From Coix lacryma-jobi var. lacryma-jobi (taxonomy: Eukaryota > Streptophyta > Magnoliopsida > Poales > Poaceae): a DNA stretch of 64,000 nt. The first letter of the stretch is position 1, and each line of letters starts with the position of its first letter. Location: contig CM019827.1 in NCBI GenBank assembly GCA_009763385.1, positions 93,222,177-93,286,176 of the forward strand, written 5' to 3'. A program made the position numbers and the translations under genes. Under the pieces are notes generated by a model. The model did no database searches and was not told the origin of the DNA. It was given only the letters and a program-made list of their open reading frames with translations. Shown here one piece after another: positions 52,852 to 63,669 of this stretch.

Positions 52852-55129
52852 TTACCTATATCTGTAAAAAGACATAGGGTGAGCATACGATCCAACACTA
52901 GGGTGAGTAAAATGGGAAGTGTACCAGTGTTGTCCCAGCTGCTCAAAAGAACAGTTAGTAGTAAAACCACTCCTATCATGCCTACGAGGAAAGCGATCAC
53001 CACGCACAGGAAAGCGTGGTCTGCTAGGAGGAGAGCGCTCACCGCGATAGCCAAAACGCGGCTGGGGATAACGCTCAAAGCCAAAACCACCACCACAGGG
53101 TCCGTAGTGTACAAAGCTAGGATCCCATCGGGCAAAACCTTCATGTGGCCTAGGACCTTGAGACATTGGTCCTCTAGGCCTAGCATTCCTCCTTTGATCA
53201 TTCGGCACATGTACATCATTGAAAGGATGGTACATGTCTATGTTGTTCATCTCCTTTGCACGACGCTCCTCTCTCTTGCGCCGAAAGCAGAACTCCCTCA
53301 AGTGTCCATCTCTCCCACAGTGCTCACAATGGTACCTCACCGCTCTCATAGGGGGTTGTTGGTACTCACGGTATTGGGTGTGGATCACTTGGTTCTTTTG
53401 TGGCATGAGCTTCTCTTTGGTTGGTGGCATGGTGTCCAGCTTGTTCCTCAAGTGGTTTGGTTTTGGAGCCCATGTTTGTTTATTGGGTGAAGCTCTTGGA
53501 GGTTCCACAAACATTCCATCTTTGGTGTTAGGCTTGAGAGGCACTTTGGGTGGAATCTTGGTTAGTTTGGGAGTAGTGGTGGAGTTGGGCTTCTCACTCG
53601 GCTTAAGACCACTAAACTCACCAATCTTCCCGAAAGAAGTAGCACTCTCCATACCCTGAGCAAAGCCAACACCTGGACCTCTAGCAGCACGCTTGAATTG
53701 GGCAATCATCATGCCAAGCTGCGACTCTCCACTAGAAACCCATGAAAAGATGGTCTGAAGGTATGTGTTTTCTTCCTCGGTTTGCATCTTATCATGCTTC
53801 ACATTAGCCATCTCCATATCCAAACCCTCACACAAAGCACACCTAGACACACTAGTGCTACCTGAGTTGGCCTTCTCAAGAGACTCAATCTTGGCATTCT
53901 TCTCTGCCAACTCAGATTGCAACCCTGCACAAGACTTGCACGCACCAAGCAAAGTGGTTCTAGCCCTAAGCTCATCCACCTCTCCAACCAAAGCAACATA
54001 CTTTCCCCTCAAAGTGAGAAGTTCAGTCATGTGCTTGGAGCACATCTCACACTCATCCTCCTCGGTGACTACAACGGTGGACTTGGCAGACTCAAGCTCC
54101 TTCACCGCATCCTCCCACTTCTGCCTAAACTCCTTTCTCTCTCTAGCAGCAAGTTTTAGCAACTTGTCTTGACTAATTAGAGTGACAGTAAGTTTCTCGA
54201 CCTCGGCAGAAAGTTCATCGGTAGTTTGAGATACCTGGGAGGTGTCGTCGTCTTCGTCATTCCGAGGGATCTCCTCCAGCTCGCTGTCGACCTCATCGCC
54301 AAGGGCCATGGTACGGAAGCCCTCATTGTCGGCGAAGAAGCAAAGGTCGTTCAGCTTGTCCTCGATCTTCTTCTTCTCAGACTCATCATCGCTTGACTCA
54401 ATGGAGTCGTTGTCCGAGTTGTCGACATCGCTGAGCGTGGCGAAGAAAGCACGCTCCTCTGCCTTGGCTTTCTCGAAGTCCTTCTGCTTGATATAGTCTT
54501 TGTCGAAGCCACCCTTCCGCTTGTGCTTAGCGGGGATGTACTTCTCCTTGCGCTTGCCGGAGTCCTACTTGTAGACATGATCACCCTTGCCAAACGCCTG
54601 CTTGTTCTTCTTAGGGCAGTTGGCGATGAAGTGGTCGGGGTCACCGCACTCGAAGCATCCAGCTCGTCCTCCTCCGCGGCAATGGTTCATGCGGTTGTCG
54701 TGAAACTGCGAGAACCAGTTGGCAAGCAAAGCCACCTCATCATCACCCATGAACTCCAACTGCTCCTCTGTAATAGAAAGGAGAGAAGAAAGTGCAAAGC
54801 CTCCAGAGGGGTTAGTAGAAGAACCAGAAACCAAAGCCATTGACGGGCTAGAGGGATTTTCATAAGAAGCCCTCATCATGGCATCAATCCCACTGGACTT
54901 GAGCTTACTGAAGAGCTCATCGCAAGTGAGAGTCTCATAGTTAGGTGATTCGATGATCGCCTGAACTTTGGAGTCCCACACCGACCGATCAAGAGTATGA
55001 AGAAGATCAAATGGAACGAGCAAAACAACTTGGTCCCCAAAGACATGGGCAATGGCTCGACGCAACCAAGCAAAGCAAAGCTAGCCCTCAAGAAGAGGCA
55101 GAACAGGCTCAACACCATTAGCGAGAAAG
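52852..55129 (-). pseudogene. Copia X gag with two zinc knuckles, N-terminus missing
   Basis: One reading frame, with an in-frame TAG near 54563 (YK*DSG) and another near 55083. It begins in RRAIAHVFGDQVV and DRSVWDSKVQAIIESPNYET. First knuckle: CFECGDPDHFIANC. Then an acidic region (SDVDNSDNDSIESSDDESE), a coiled coil (ELSAEVEKLTVTLISQ, then AELQSELAEKNAKIESLE-like), a basic region, and a second knuckle CEHCGRDGHLREFC, followed by an Arg/Gly/Pro-rich tail. The long gag with a second knuckle is a SIRE trait. The gag N-terminal half is absent: the frame reads straight into the copia Y 3' end at 55130. Confidence 0.75.
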
Positions 55130-56327
55130 TCAGAGCAAAGAAGCCAAAAACTGAGTAAACCAGCTAGTCCCTCCAGAAAGAGGCAAAAGCTCAACACAAC
55201 TAGCTGCTGGAAACACTCAAGTTGAAAACTCATCAAAACGAGCAAACTCCCCCTAGACATGACCAACTCCCCCTTGGATAATGCACATAACTAAATCAAG
55301 ATTTGTTAAATTTCTACCCCCTTAGTTGATAATGCACATATCAAGAGCAACCATAGGAGTCTGAAAGAAAGCTAAAAGAATGCAAAAAGCTTCAAAGATA
55401 TGCTATCCAGAGTGATAAAATGCTCTATTTGCACAAGTGAATAATAAAGAGCCCAAAAGCTAGCATAAGCTCATCATGATCATATATCTCAACAAGAGTG
55501 GCAAAGCAGTTTTAGATTTGAAATTTAGACAAAAGGCCAAGTTCACCAATGAAGTAGCATCTAGTATGAAAATAGACATGTCATCAACTAGAGCTAACCA
55601 AACCACACTGGTGAACTACCTCAAAGCAAGTGTCAATTCAGCAAGCCATATACAACTCATTTCATTTAAGCAAGTTATACAAGAGTTATACATGTCAAGT
55701 GACAGGAGGGGTTGAAAACACCACAAAGCCTTACTTTTCAACCAAGCGAAGCCTAAGTCAAAAGACTATCAGAAGCTTAAGGCAATGGTTTCGGTCATAC
55801 ACTACACTGCTCAAGTTCTTCCCAAAAGTGCAAAGAGATGCAGTCTCGATACAGTGAGGTGTTGTAGTGCAATCCCACCTCGATCTTTCCTTTATCTCTT
55901 AACTTGGATTTCAGATTTTAGCATTTAAGAATTTCAGAGTATATACAATGGAAGCGATTTAAACTCCAAGCCAGAGACATAGCAACCTAGTATAGCAAAG
56001 TAAGCTCAGAAAAGACAAGATCTACTCATACTAGTTGCCCAAGCAAATTGTGAACTGTTTTTAGGATTTGACAGATATTAATCAAGTTCATCATTGGAAA
56101 ATCATACTGTGCTCATCAAGTTAAGTTACATGATCATAAAGAGCTTAAACTGCATAAACTAAGTATCATACAAGCATGTGAAAATAGAGCATAGTATCAG
56201 TCTAGACATAATATAATTGAAGCTCAAAATGACAGTATGATACATATGCAAATGTAAAAAAAATATGAAAGATCCTAGACTGTACATCATATGATACACC
56301 AAAGTGATCCCACATCTAAAATGGGAA

Positions 56328-57270
56328 TCACACACCAAGCTCACCTCTCAACCTAGCAAAGGTTGATTGGTCCAAAGGCTTGGTAAAGATATCGGCCAAC
56401 TGATTATGAGTGTCAACATGCCTAAGGTCGATATCACCCTTCTCATAATGATCTCGCAGAAAATGAAAGTGCACATCGATGTGTTTGGTCTTAGAATGAA
56501 ACACGAGGTTCTTAGTAATGCTAATCGCACTCGTGCTATCACAAAGCAAAGGTACTCGAGAAAAACTCGGACAAAATTCACGCAAAGTGGCCATCATCCA
56601 CAACAACTGGGGACAACAGCTAGCCGCAGCAACATACTCAGCCTCTGTGGTAGACTGGGTGACACTAGACTGCTTGCGAGAAGACCAAGAAACAAGAGAA
56701 GAGCCCAAAAACTGACAAGTCCCGAAAGTGGACTTGCGATCAAGTCGGCAACCAGCAAAATCAGCATCAGAGTAACCGCAAAGGTAGAGGGTGGAAGAAG
56801 CAGAATTCCAAAGCCCAAACTCAGGTCTGAAACAAAGGTACCTCATAATCCGCTTGACCGCCTGACGGTGAGAGGTGTGCGGCGACGCCTGAAAGTGTGC
56901 ACAAAGACACACCACGAACGGAATGTTCGGGCGTGTCGCCGTCAGGTACAGCAGCGAACCCATCATACTCTGGTATTCCTTCTGGTCCACGGCTTCTCCA
57001 TCCTCGTCCGCATCCAGGGCCATCGTGGTCGACATGGGTGTTGGAAGAGGCTTGGCCTCACCCATATCGAACTTCTTCACTATGTCCTTTGTATACTTGC
57101 CCTGGTGCACGAACGTTCCTTCTCGGGATTGCTTGATTGGCAACCCGAGAAAGAAAGTCAACTCGCCCATCATGCTCATCTCAAATTCCTTGCACATAGT
57201 ATCTGCAAACTTGGCAACCAAAGCTTGAGAAGAACCACCAAAAATGATATCATCCACATAAATCTAATTC
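56328..57270 (-). pseudogene. Copia Y reverse transcriptase and RNase H
   Basis: 309 codons from VDDIIFGGSSQ through MSMMGELTFFLGLPIKQSRE, GYSDADFAGCRLDRKSTFG, QSTTEAEYVAAASCC and KHIDVHFHFLRDHYEKGD to LADIFTKPLDQSTFARLRG. A TAG just before IYVDD (LN*IYVDD, near 57267) replaces CAG. Confidence 0.85.
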
Positions 57271-57507
57271 AAGAGAGTGTCATTGCCTTGCTTGAAAAGA
57301 AAAAAGAGTTTTATCGACACATCCCATTTTAAAACCCTTAGCAAGCAAAAAGGTTTTCAACCTATCATACCAGGCTCTAGGGGCTTGTTTCAAACCATAC
57401 AAAGCTTTGTGAAGTTTAAAAACATGGTTTGGAAACTTGGGATTTTCAAAACGGGGGTTGTTTCACATACACCTCTTCTATGTAGCCGTTTAAGAAGGCA
57501 CTCTTGA

Positions 57508-58640
57508 CATCCATTTGAAAATTTTAAACCCTTGGATGCAGCAAAAGCCAAGAGGATCCTAATTGCCTCCAAACGGGCTATGGGAGCAAAAGTCTCCTCA
57601 TAGTCTATCCCCTCCTTCTGACTATACCCCTGGCCAACAAGTCTGGCCTTGTTTCTCACAATGTGGCCATCATCTCCTTGTTTGTTTTTGAAAACCCATT
57701 TTGTCCCAATAGGGTGACACTCAGGAGGAGGTGGAACTAGAACCCAAACCCGATTTCTCTCAAAATTTTCTAACTCCTCATGCATGGCATTGACCCAATC
57801 TAGATCAGACAAAGCGTGTCCAACATCTCGAGGTTCAAAATCAGCAACAAATGCAGAATGAGCAAAGTGAGAGATTTGTTGTGACCTTGATCGAGTGATG
57901 CGTTCGTTGATGTTGCCGATCATCTGTTGAGGAGGGTGTTGACGCTGAATGTGTCGTGGCGCCTCCCTGGCTGATGTGACCTCCCCCTCTACAGTAGCTG
58001 GTGCCTCCTCAGGTATCACTGGCAAACCCTGAGGTAGTGGATCGACCTGCCCCCATGTATTGGAAGAAGACGGGTCGGGGCCTTGAGTAGTCGTGGTCGA
58101 AGTCGATCCCAAAGAAACAGCAGGTGGAGGAAGATCTGGATCATCTATCTGTTCTGCTCCATCTTCCTCATCATCAAAGAGAGGTTCACTGACCTCGTGA
58201 TCACCTGCACGCTCAAATCTTGAAGAACGACAATGCATGGTCTCGTAGAAGGTGACATCGGATGTCTCCATGACTCGGTTAGTGTCAACGCTAAGTACAA
58301 GATATGCACGAGTATGACTACCATAACCCAAAAATACACCATCAGAAGAGCGAGACTCAAACTTGTCCGAGTTGCCTTTCTTAAGTATAAAACAGTGGCA
58401 ACCAAATACTCTAAAATAACTCACTTTGGGCTGCTTCCCAAACCGCAACTCATAAGTGGTCTTTTTCAAGAAAGCACGAAGAAAAATGCGTTTGGAAATA
58501 TAGCATGCAGTGTTTATAGCTTCAGCCGAAAACCGCCTAGGAGTCCTATGCTCATCGAGCATCGTCCTAGCCATCTCAACAAGGGTCCGATTTTTCCTCT
58601 CTACAACACCATTTTGTGGCGGCGTGTAGGGGAAGAAAAC
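57508..58640 (-). pseudogene. Copia Y integrase C-terminus and reverse transcriptase N-terminus
   Basis: An open frame from MARTMLDEHRTPRRFSAEAI through GVFLGYGSHTRAYLVLSVD, the linker, DWVNAMHEELENFERN, GTKWVFKNKQGDDGHIVRN and EGIDYEETFAPIARLEAIR. The frame shifts near 57530, just after AASKGLKF. The stretch 57271-57507 is the next RT part in another frame. Confidence 0.8.
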
Positions 58641-59077
58641 TAATGCTCCAAACCAAAAGAATTACAAAACTTTTCAAAGTCCGAGTTCTTAAACTCGGTA
58701 CCATTATCGCTACGAATAGCTCTCATTGAGTTCTTTGGGAACTCGTTCTGAAGACGCAAAATCAAATTGCGAATGAAAGAGAAAGTCTCAGTTTTCTCAG
58801 CTAAAAAGAAAACCCATGAATATCTCGAGAAGTCGTCAACAACAACAAGCACATACCATGTCCCACCAACTGAGCTCACCCAAGTCGGACCTACAAGATC
58901 CATATGCAAAAGCTCTCCAGGGCGCTTGGTCATAACTTGATTCACTGGATGGTGGGGAGCGGCAACCATTTTCCCATGTCTACAAGAATGGCAAACAAGA
59001 TCCTTCTCCATGTGTAACTTAGGCAATCCATGGATTAAGCCAAGTGAACTAAGCCTTGCAAGCAAGTCAAAGCTCAA
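58641..59077 (-). pseudogene. Copia Y integrase core
   Basis: CHSCRHGKMVAAPHHPVNQV, LLHMDLVGPTWVSSVGG (first Asp), VVDDFSRYSWVFFL, AIRSDNGTEFKNSDFEKF (second Asp). The frame breaks at 58640, right before the PQNGVVERK segment that carries the Glu. Confidence 0.8.
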
Positions 59078-59504
59078 ATGACCAAGTCTCCTATGCCATT
59101 TTCAAAGATCAGAGGAGGATCCAACCAAGAGACAACGAGAAATGCCAAAAGACTCCAAGAAATTCGCACGAAAGAGACTTTCCCAAAGGGTGAAATCAAA
59201 CATACAAGATTGCCATGAGGATCCAAAATACGACTGAGATTTGGCTTAAAACGAATCTCATAGTCATCCTCAAAGAGTTGAGAAACAGAGAGAAGGTTAA
59301 AATGCAAGTTTGATACAAGAGCAACATCATGCAACACAAAATGCTCATTACTCGCACAGAACCACGGGATAGTACTTTACCTTTGCTATTGTCACCGAAG
59401 GTGATAAACTCCTTGTCGGTGACTGGACTAAGACTGGAGAACCACTTGGAGTTTCCGGTCATGTGCCTTGAGCATCCGGAATCCACCAACCAAACGTTCT
59501 CCAA
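59078..59504 (-). pseudogene. Copia Y protease and gag-pre-integrase domain
   Basis: WLVDSGCSRHMTGNSKWFSS has an intact D-S-G. The frame shifts at about 59350 (GSVRV|MSIL instead of GSVRVNEH) and again near 59185. Upstream, the remaining 59505-59613 matches X gag tail up to the join with Z. Confidence 0.75.
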
Positions 59505-59613
59505 TCGACTTACCTATATCAGTAAAAAGACATAGGGTGAGCATACGGTCCAACACTGGGGTGAGTAAAATGGGAAGTGTACCAGTGTTATCCCGGCTGC
59601 TCAAAAGAACAAT

Positions 59614-60344
59614 GTTGGAATCATCATATCATCACTTGTGCTCTCATGGTGAACCTCAATCACCGTGGCCTTGCCCCTCTTCTCTTGACTTGCCTTGAAA
59701 GCCAAGTCCTTCTTATTTTCGGTGGAAGGGCCACCACTAGGAGTGATGTGCATGTACATCTCATGAGCATTGATCTTTCTCAATACTTGTGTTGGTGTAG
59801 ACGTGGAAAGATCACATTGATGTAGCAGGGTCACAATGTGTCCATACTTGGCAATTGGAAGAACACAAAGAATTTTCCTCACTACATCGGATGGCACCAT
59901 TTGAGTGAGGCCAAGACCATTCAATTCCTCTACAAGAAAATTGAGTCGTGAGTACATTTCATTAGCACTTTCATGAGCAAGCATTTCAAAAGAATTGAGC
60001 TTTTGCATGACTAAATGGCATCGTTCCTCACACTCACTCTTGGTTCCCTCATGGAGCGCACAAATATTCTCCCATAGATCATGAGTGTCTTTATGGTTCC
60101 GGACACGATTGAACACATCTTTGCAAATGCCTCTAAAGATGATGGTTCTGGCTTTTGCATTCCACTTTTCATTTTCCTCCTCATGAGGAGTAAGATGAGT
60201 GACGTCCTTAGGCTTGGTAAAGTCATTGATCGCGGCTTGGCGGCATTTAACATCTACTGCTTCTAGGTACAACTCCATACGGATCTTCAAATATGGGAAG
60301 TCGTCTCCCTCGAACATGGGAGGTGGTCCATCACCTCCGGACAT
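59614..60344 (-). CDS. Copia Z gag, N-terminal part
   Basis: About 240 open codons from MSGGDGPPPMFEGDDFPYLK with the UBN2/gag fold text: MELYLEAVDVKCRQAAIND, WNAKARTIIFRGICKDVFNR, LWENICALHEGTKSE, FEMLAHESANEMYSRLNFL and VLPIAKYGHIVTLLHQ, then INAHEMYMHITP. The zinc knuckle and the rest are missing: at 59613 it joins the Y sequence (ESTSDDMMIPT|LFF). The join shows short shared bases (AAC...TGTTCTTTTGAGC), which suggests illegitimate recombination. It could be the 5' half of the same kind of element as copia A. Confidence 0.75.
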
Positions 60345-60382
60345 CTTAACTCTAGGTGGTTAAGCCTAAATCGAGAGCACGA

Positions 60383-60395
60383 GGCTCCGATACCA
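60383..60395 (-). other. Copia Z primer-binding site (tRNA-Met type)
   Basis: The minus strand reads TGGTATCGGAGCC, two bases inside the LTR end TTTCA. It matches the complement of initiator tRNA-Met with one change and fixes the LTR to the right as the 5' LTR. Confidence 0.8.
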
Positions 60396-60397
60396 AT

Positions 60398-61872
60398 TGA
60401 AATGATCAAGATGCCCAAGAGGAGGGTGAATTGGGTTTTTCTAAAACTTTTTGCAATAATTAAATCCTAACAAGCCCAATTAACCCATTTGTGCTTTCAA
60501 GTGTGTTTCTCTAAACTCTACCGCACAAAAGACAATCTCTATTCCATTCCTACTCTAGCATGGCAATTCAATTATGAAATGACAACAAGTAAATTGCGGA
60601 ATTGAATTGCTCAAATGTAAATGCGTAAGTAAAGAGAGTAGAAATGACTCGGCGATCTTTTTCCTGAGGTATCGAGGTGTCGGCACACCCCCTAGTCCCC
60701 GTTGGAGCACCCGAGCAAGGGTATCGCTCCCCCTTGATCTGCGCAAGGATCAAGTGCTCACTATGAGCTAATTCTTCGCCACTCCGGCCCGGTAAATCAC
60801 TCACTACTGGTCTCAACTTGGCTTGGGTCATCCACAAAGCCTTCGGATGATCACCAAGCTCTCTGATCGCCACCAAGTCGTCTAGGTGATGCAGATCACC
60901 AAGAGTAACAAGCAAGAACTCTCGCTTGACCAACACAAGGCTAATGAGATGGGTGGATGCACACTTGCTACTCTTTCTTCACTAATGAGGTGTTTGATCA
61001 CTCAATTATCAAATCTCTCAACCTCACTAGGTCTCTTGCACTCACTTGCATTCGCTATGTGTTTGCCAACCTTTCAAATGAGCAAGAGTAACAACATGAA
61101 GGAGGTAGAGGCATATTTATACCCCCAACTCAAAACATGCACGAAGGGGTACACTCAGCCAATTACACACTGACCGGGCGCACTTGTCGGGATGACCGGA
61201 CGCGTCCGGTCAGTGCCCAACGACTAGCTAACTCCAGCTCTGACACCTGTACGAAGTGATGATCGGACGCAGGCTCTCTGGAACCTCTCTGAGTTGGATC
61301 GGACTCACCCTCTGGTGTGTCCGATCGCTACACTATGGCAGCGTCCGGTCACAACCAAACCCTAGCCACAGTGAGTTGCAATGACCGGATGCACTGCCCC
61401 AGCGTCTGATCAACTGCAACTCAACGTCCGGTCACTGTTTGAAGTCCAAAACGACTTCGGTTTGCGACACTTTCTTCATGGACTTTCTTCCTTATGATCT
61501 TCGGGATCTTTCTAAGCTACCTAGGGCTCTGGTTAACAAGTGTGCACCACACTTAACTAAAAAGTCTTACCTAGGCCAAGCTACCCATTCAAACTCCCCT
61601 TAATAGTACAGCCAAAGAGAAAATAAAGACCTAAGCTACTCTAAGTGTCCTCCAACACCATATGACACTTAGAACTAGCCTATCACCGTCTTCGTCGTTC
61701 ATATTTCGAAAACTGAAACAAATTCCCAATAAGGGGACATGAATACCATTGTGCCCAATCGATCATCATTATTGCGACCTAACTCAAATGTTTCTGCAAA
61801 ACACACGTTAGTCATAATAATTTTACGTTGTCATTAATCACTGAAACCCACTAGGGGGCCTAGATGCTTTCA
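60398..61872 (-). repeat. Copia Z 5' LTR
   Basis: 1475 bp. Minus sense TGAAAGCATCTAGG to GATCATTTCA, with TGAAA/TTTCA inverted ends. TATA TATAAATA at 61114-61121 (minus). A cluster of GACCGGACGC, GCGTCCGGTC and GATCGGAC motifs at 61169-61433 lies 50-310 bases upstream of it. No second LTR is present, so no TSD can be read. It inserted into a CACTA remnant. Confidence 0.75.
61114..61121 (-). promoter_or_regulatory. TATA box of copia Z LTR
   Basis: The minus strand reads GGGTATAAATATGCC, followed by a plausible leader. The palindrome cluster begins about 50 bases upstream. Confidence 0.6.
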
Positions 61873-62487
61873 AGCTCGACCACCACAATGTTGATTTTAA
61901 CCATGTGAACATTCAAGGTAATGTAACAATTCTAATTTTGCATTTCAAAATTTTTAAACCTACTATGATACATATTTGGAACTCTAAATAAAAAACTTTT
62001 CAACTAAAAAGTTGTAGAATGAATTGATACCTACAACTTTGGTTTAGATCATCTCAATATCTGAGGTTGTTCAAAAATTTAAAATTTCTATCCGTGGGAC
62101 ATAAACATTTTTACGGGAATAAACAATTTTAAATAAAAAAACTTGTCAACTACAAAGTTTGTCATTTAAGTTTTATATAAAAAAGTTATAAATTATTTTT
62201 TGTTGCAACTATTTATGAGATGAGCGTATTAAAACGTCTGTATTTGAAAATACATTTTTAGAGATAGACACTTAGAATGCCCATCTCTGCTATTAGTGAT
62301 ATGTAAAATTTATTTTTAGAGATGGGGAATTTTTAAGTTTCGTTTGTAATTGTCTCCTTAAATCGATTTTGAGAGACAAAAAACTTTTTGACTGTTTCCT
62401 TAAATAAAACATCTAAAATTTAAAGAAAAGTAAAATTTGAACCCGCCTCGGAAAAAAATGTCTCCTAAAATCTTTTTTATCGCAGTG
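61873..62487 (-). mobile_element. Terminal fragment of a CACTA (En/Spm) transposon
   Basis: The right end, read on the minus strand, is CACTGCGATAAAAAAGATT, a CACTA-type terminus. Further inside come repeated GAGAC / GAGATGGG-type blocks (TTTTAGAGATGGG, CCATCTCT) and AT-rich text with ACAACTTT motifs, the usual subterminal pattern of grass CACTA elements. TAC follows at 62488-62490 as a possible target triplet. The other end is lost beyond the copia Z LTR. Confidence 0.6.
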
Positions 62488-62774
62488 TACCTCTGCGCTT
62501 TTCCACGTGCATTTGCGTTTCTTGACGGTTGGACAATTGGACTCTAGATCAACAGAAGTTAGGAGCGCAGGGCCATGGTGGCCGGCATTATCGAGCTATT
62601 ACAACATATTCTTTTCGTCTTTTTTACTTTCTGAGAAATCAAACATACTGAACCTTTATCAAGTAAATTTGCTCATGCCTTGCTACGGGTCAAACACGAT
62701 TTCTTTTTTAATTTGTATTAGCACATGTATTGTGTAAGAGTCATTTGGAGATTCACACTGATATACATGTACTA
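62488..62774. other. Intergenic, no feature seen
   Basis: The 76-codon open frame here (62507-62737, plus) has no recognisable domain and ordinary composition. I see no gene or repeat that I can support. Confidence 0.5.
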
Positions 62775-63037
62775 TACTCCATACCTGTAAAGTAGGTCAT
62801 TTTGGACAAGACTCGAGTCAAACATTGAAAATATAAATCATAAATGACTTTTAGATTGTTGAGTTTGAAAATATAAAAATCATATGAATAGATTTGTCTT
62901 GAAAAATATTTTCATAAATATATCTATATATATATATCACTTTTTGATAATATTTTAATAAAAATAAATATCAAAAGTTGTGCTTCGGAGACCGTGTTGT
63001 TGTCCAAACGACTTACTTTACAGATATGGAGGGACTA
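62775..63037. mobile_element. Stowaway-like MITE, about 260 bp
   Basis: The ends are CTCCATACCTGTAAAGTA and, reversed, CCCTCCATATCTGTAAAGTA, followed by TCATTTTGGACA and TCGTTTGGACA. These are inverted repeats with the CTCC...GGAG form of Stowaway, next to TA on both sides (62775-62776, 63036-63037). The AT-rich centre has no coding region. Confidence 0.7.
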
Positions 63038-63396
63038 CAATTTATACATGCATTTATTTATATTAGATTCGATAACAAACTGCTCACAATTTTATCTATG
63101 AAATCATTGATTGATCTTGTTTCTAAGGAAAATAGGTTTTATTAAACCAAATATTATCAACAAAATTATTAGATATTGTTTATGAGGAAAGGGTTAATAT
63201 TCAAATACCTATAATATTAAATTTATCATTTGGTTTTTATATTATATAGATAAAAGAATATATGTAGCAATATAAAGAAAAAAGGCTAGCAAAGGAAAAT
63301 ACAAAGAGAAAAACTCAAACAGACGGTTCTCTACCTTATCCTTAACAACAAACGCAAACGTACCCCCCACATCGCTTATAGGGTGTCGCCGCTGGC
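63038..63396. other. AT-rich stretch, no feature seen
   Basis: Strongly A/T-rich with scattered TATA-like words (for example TATATAGATAAAAG near 63240). It could be the promoter side of the GC-rich block that follows, but nothing decides this. Confidence 0.4.
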
Positions 63397-63669
63397 GTGG
63401 AGGCGCCGAGTCTCCTCCACTTCTCCAGTGTCCACATCCACGGTGGCCTCCTTGCCTCTTCCCGCAGCGGTCTTCTCATCCGGCCTCACCTCTTCCAGCG
63501 CCGGCTGAAAACCCTACCACCACCTGGCCATCGTGGAGCGTCGTTGCCAACTCGTGCGCCTCACTGCCTTCGTCGTGGGCTCGTGGCCTTCGCTGACGCT
63601 GCCACCGTTGTGGCCTCCGTTCTCGGCGACTTCGTCCGGTCTGACGTGGATGAGGTCTCCGCAGCGTAA
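63397..63669 (+). CDS. Possible first exon of an unidentified gene
   Basis: A sharp rise in GC content coincides with a 90-codon frame (MEAPSLLHFSSVHIHGGLL... to VLGDFVRSDVDEVSAA). The frame ends at GCAGC|GTAAGC, a good splice donor, at 63665-63672. The downstream T-rich text (GATCTGTGTTCTTG-like) would fit a plant intron that runs out of the window. No domain is recognised, and a second frame (63533-63829) is also open. It may be a real exon, a leader or a gene fragment. Bases 63670-64000 show nothing else. Confidence 0.3.
   Translation: MEAPSLLHFSSVHIHGGLLASSRSGLLIRPHLFQRRLKTLPPPGHRGASLPTRAPHCLRRGLVAFADAATVVASVLGDFVRSDVDEVSAA

Larger units (their letters stand above)
42551..55129 (-). mobile_element. 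Copia X (SIRE-like), interrupted by three LTR insertions
   Basis: Minus-strand order: gag (55129-52852), protease and gag-pre-integrase (52846-52214), integrase (52213-51454), RT and RNase H (51454-50813, 46855-45922 and 43901-43769), then the 3' untranslated region with polypurine stretches (42668-42700). Solo LTRs lie at 43902-45916 and 46856-50807. The 5' LTR, primer site and gag N-terminus are missing. It is closely similar to Y over 42551-52945. Confidence 0.8.
55130..59613 (-). mobile_element. Copia Y, second copy of the X family
   Basis: Homologous to X from 42551 to 52945, without the solo LTRs. Its left end starts at the same base as X does (GTCAGAGCAAAGAAGCC). Its right end switches at CTCAAAAGAACA (59613) into the gag of copia Z. 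The 3' non-coding part is 55130-56327. It supplies the empty-site sequence for both insertions in X. Confidence 0.8.

Noticed and set aside
53219..54172. Plus-strand ORFs opposite copia X gag
   Set aside because: Mirror frames of the minus-strand gag, which has clear zinc knuckles.
2641..61872. Copia A (3' half) and copia Z (gag and 5' LTR) as two halves of one element around everything else
   Set aside because: Orientation and gag/pol type fit, but the Z LTR (TGAAAGCATC...) does not match the LTR piece beside A, and the join points differ. Kept only as a possibility.
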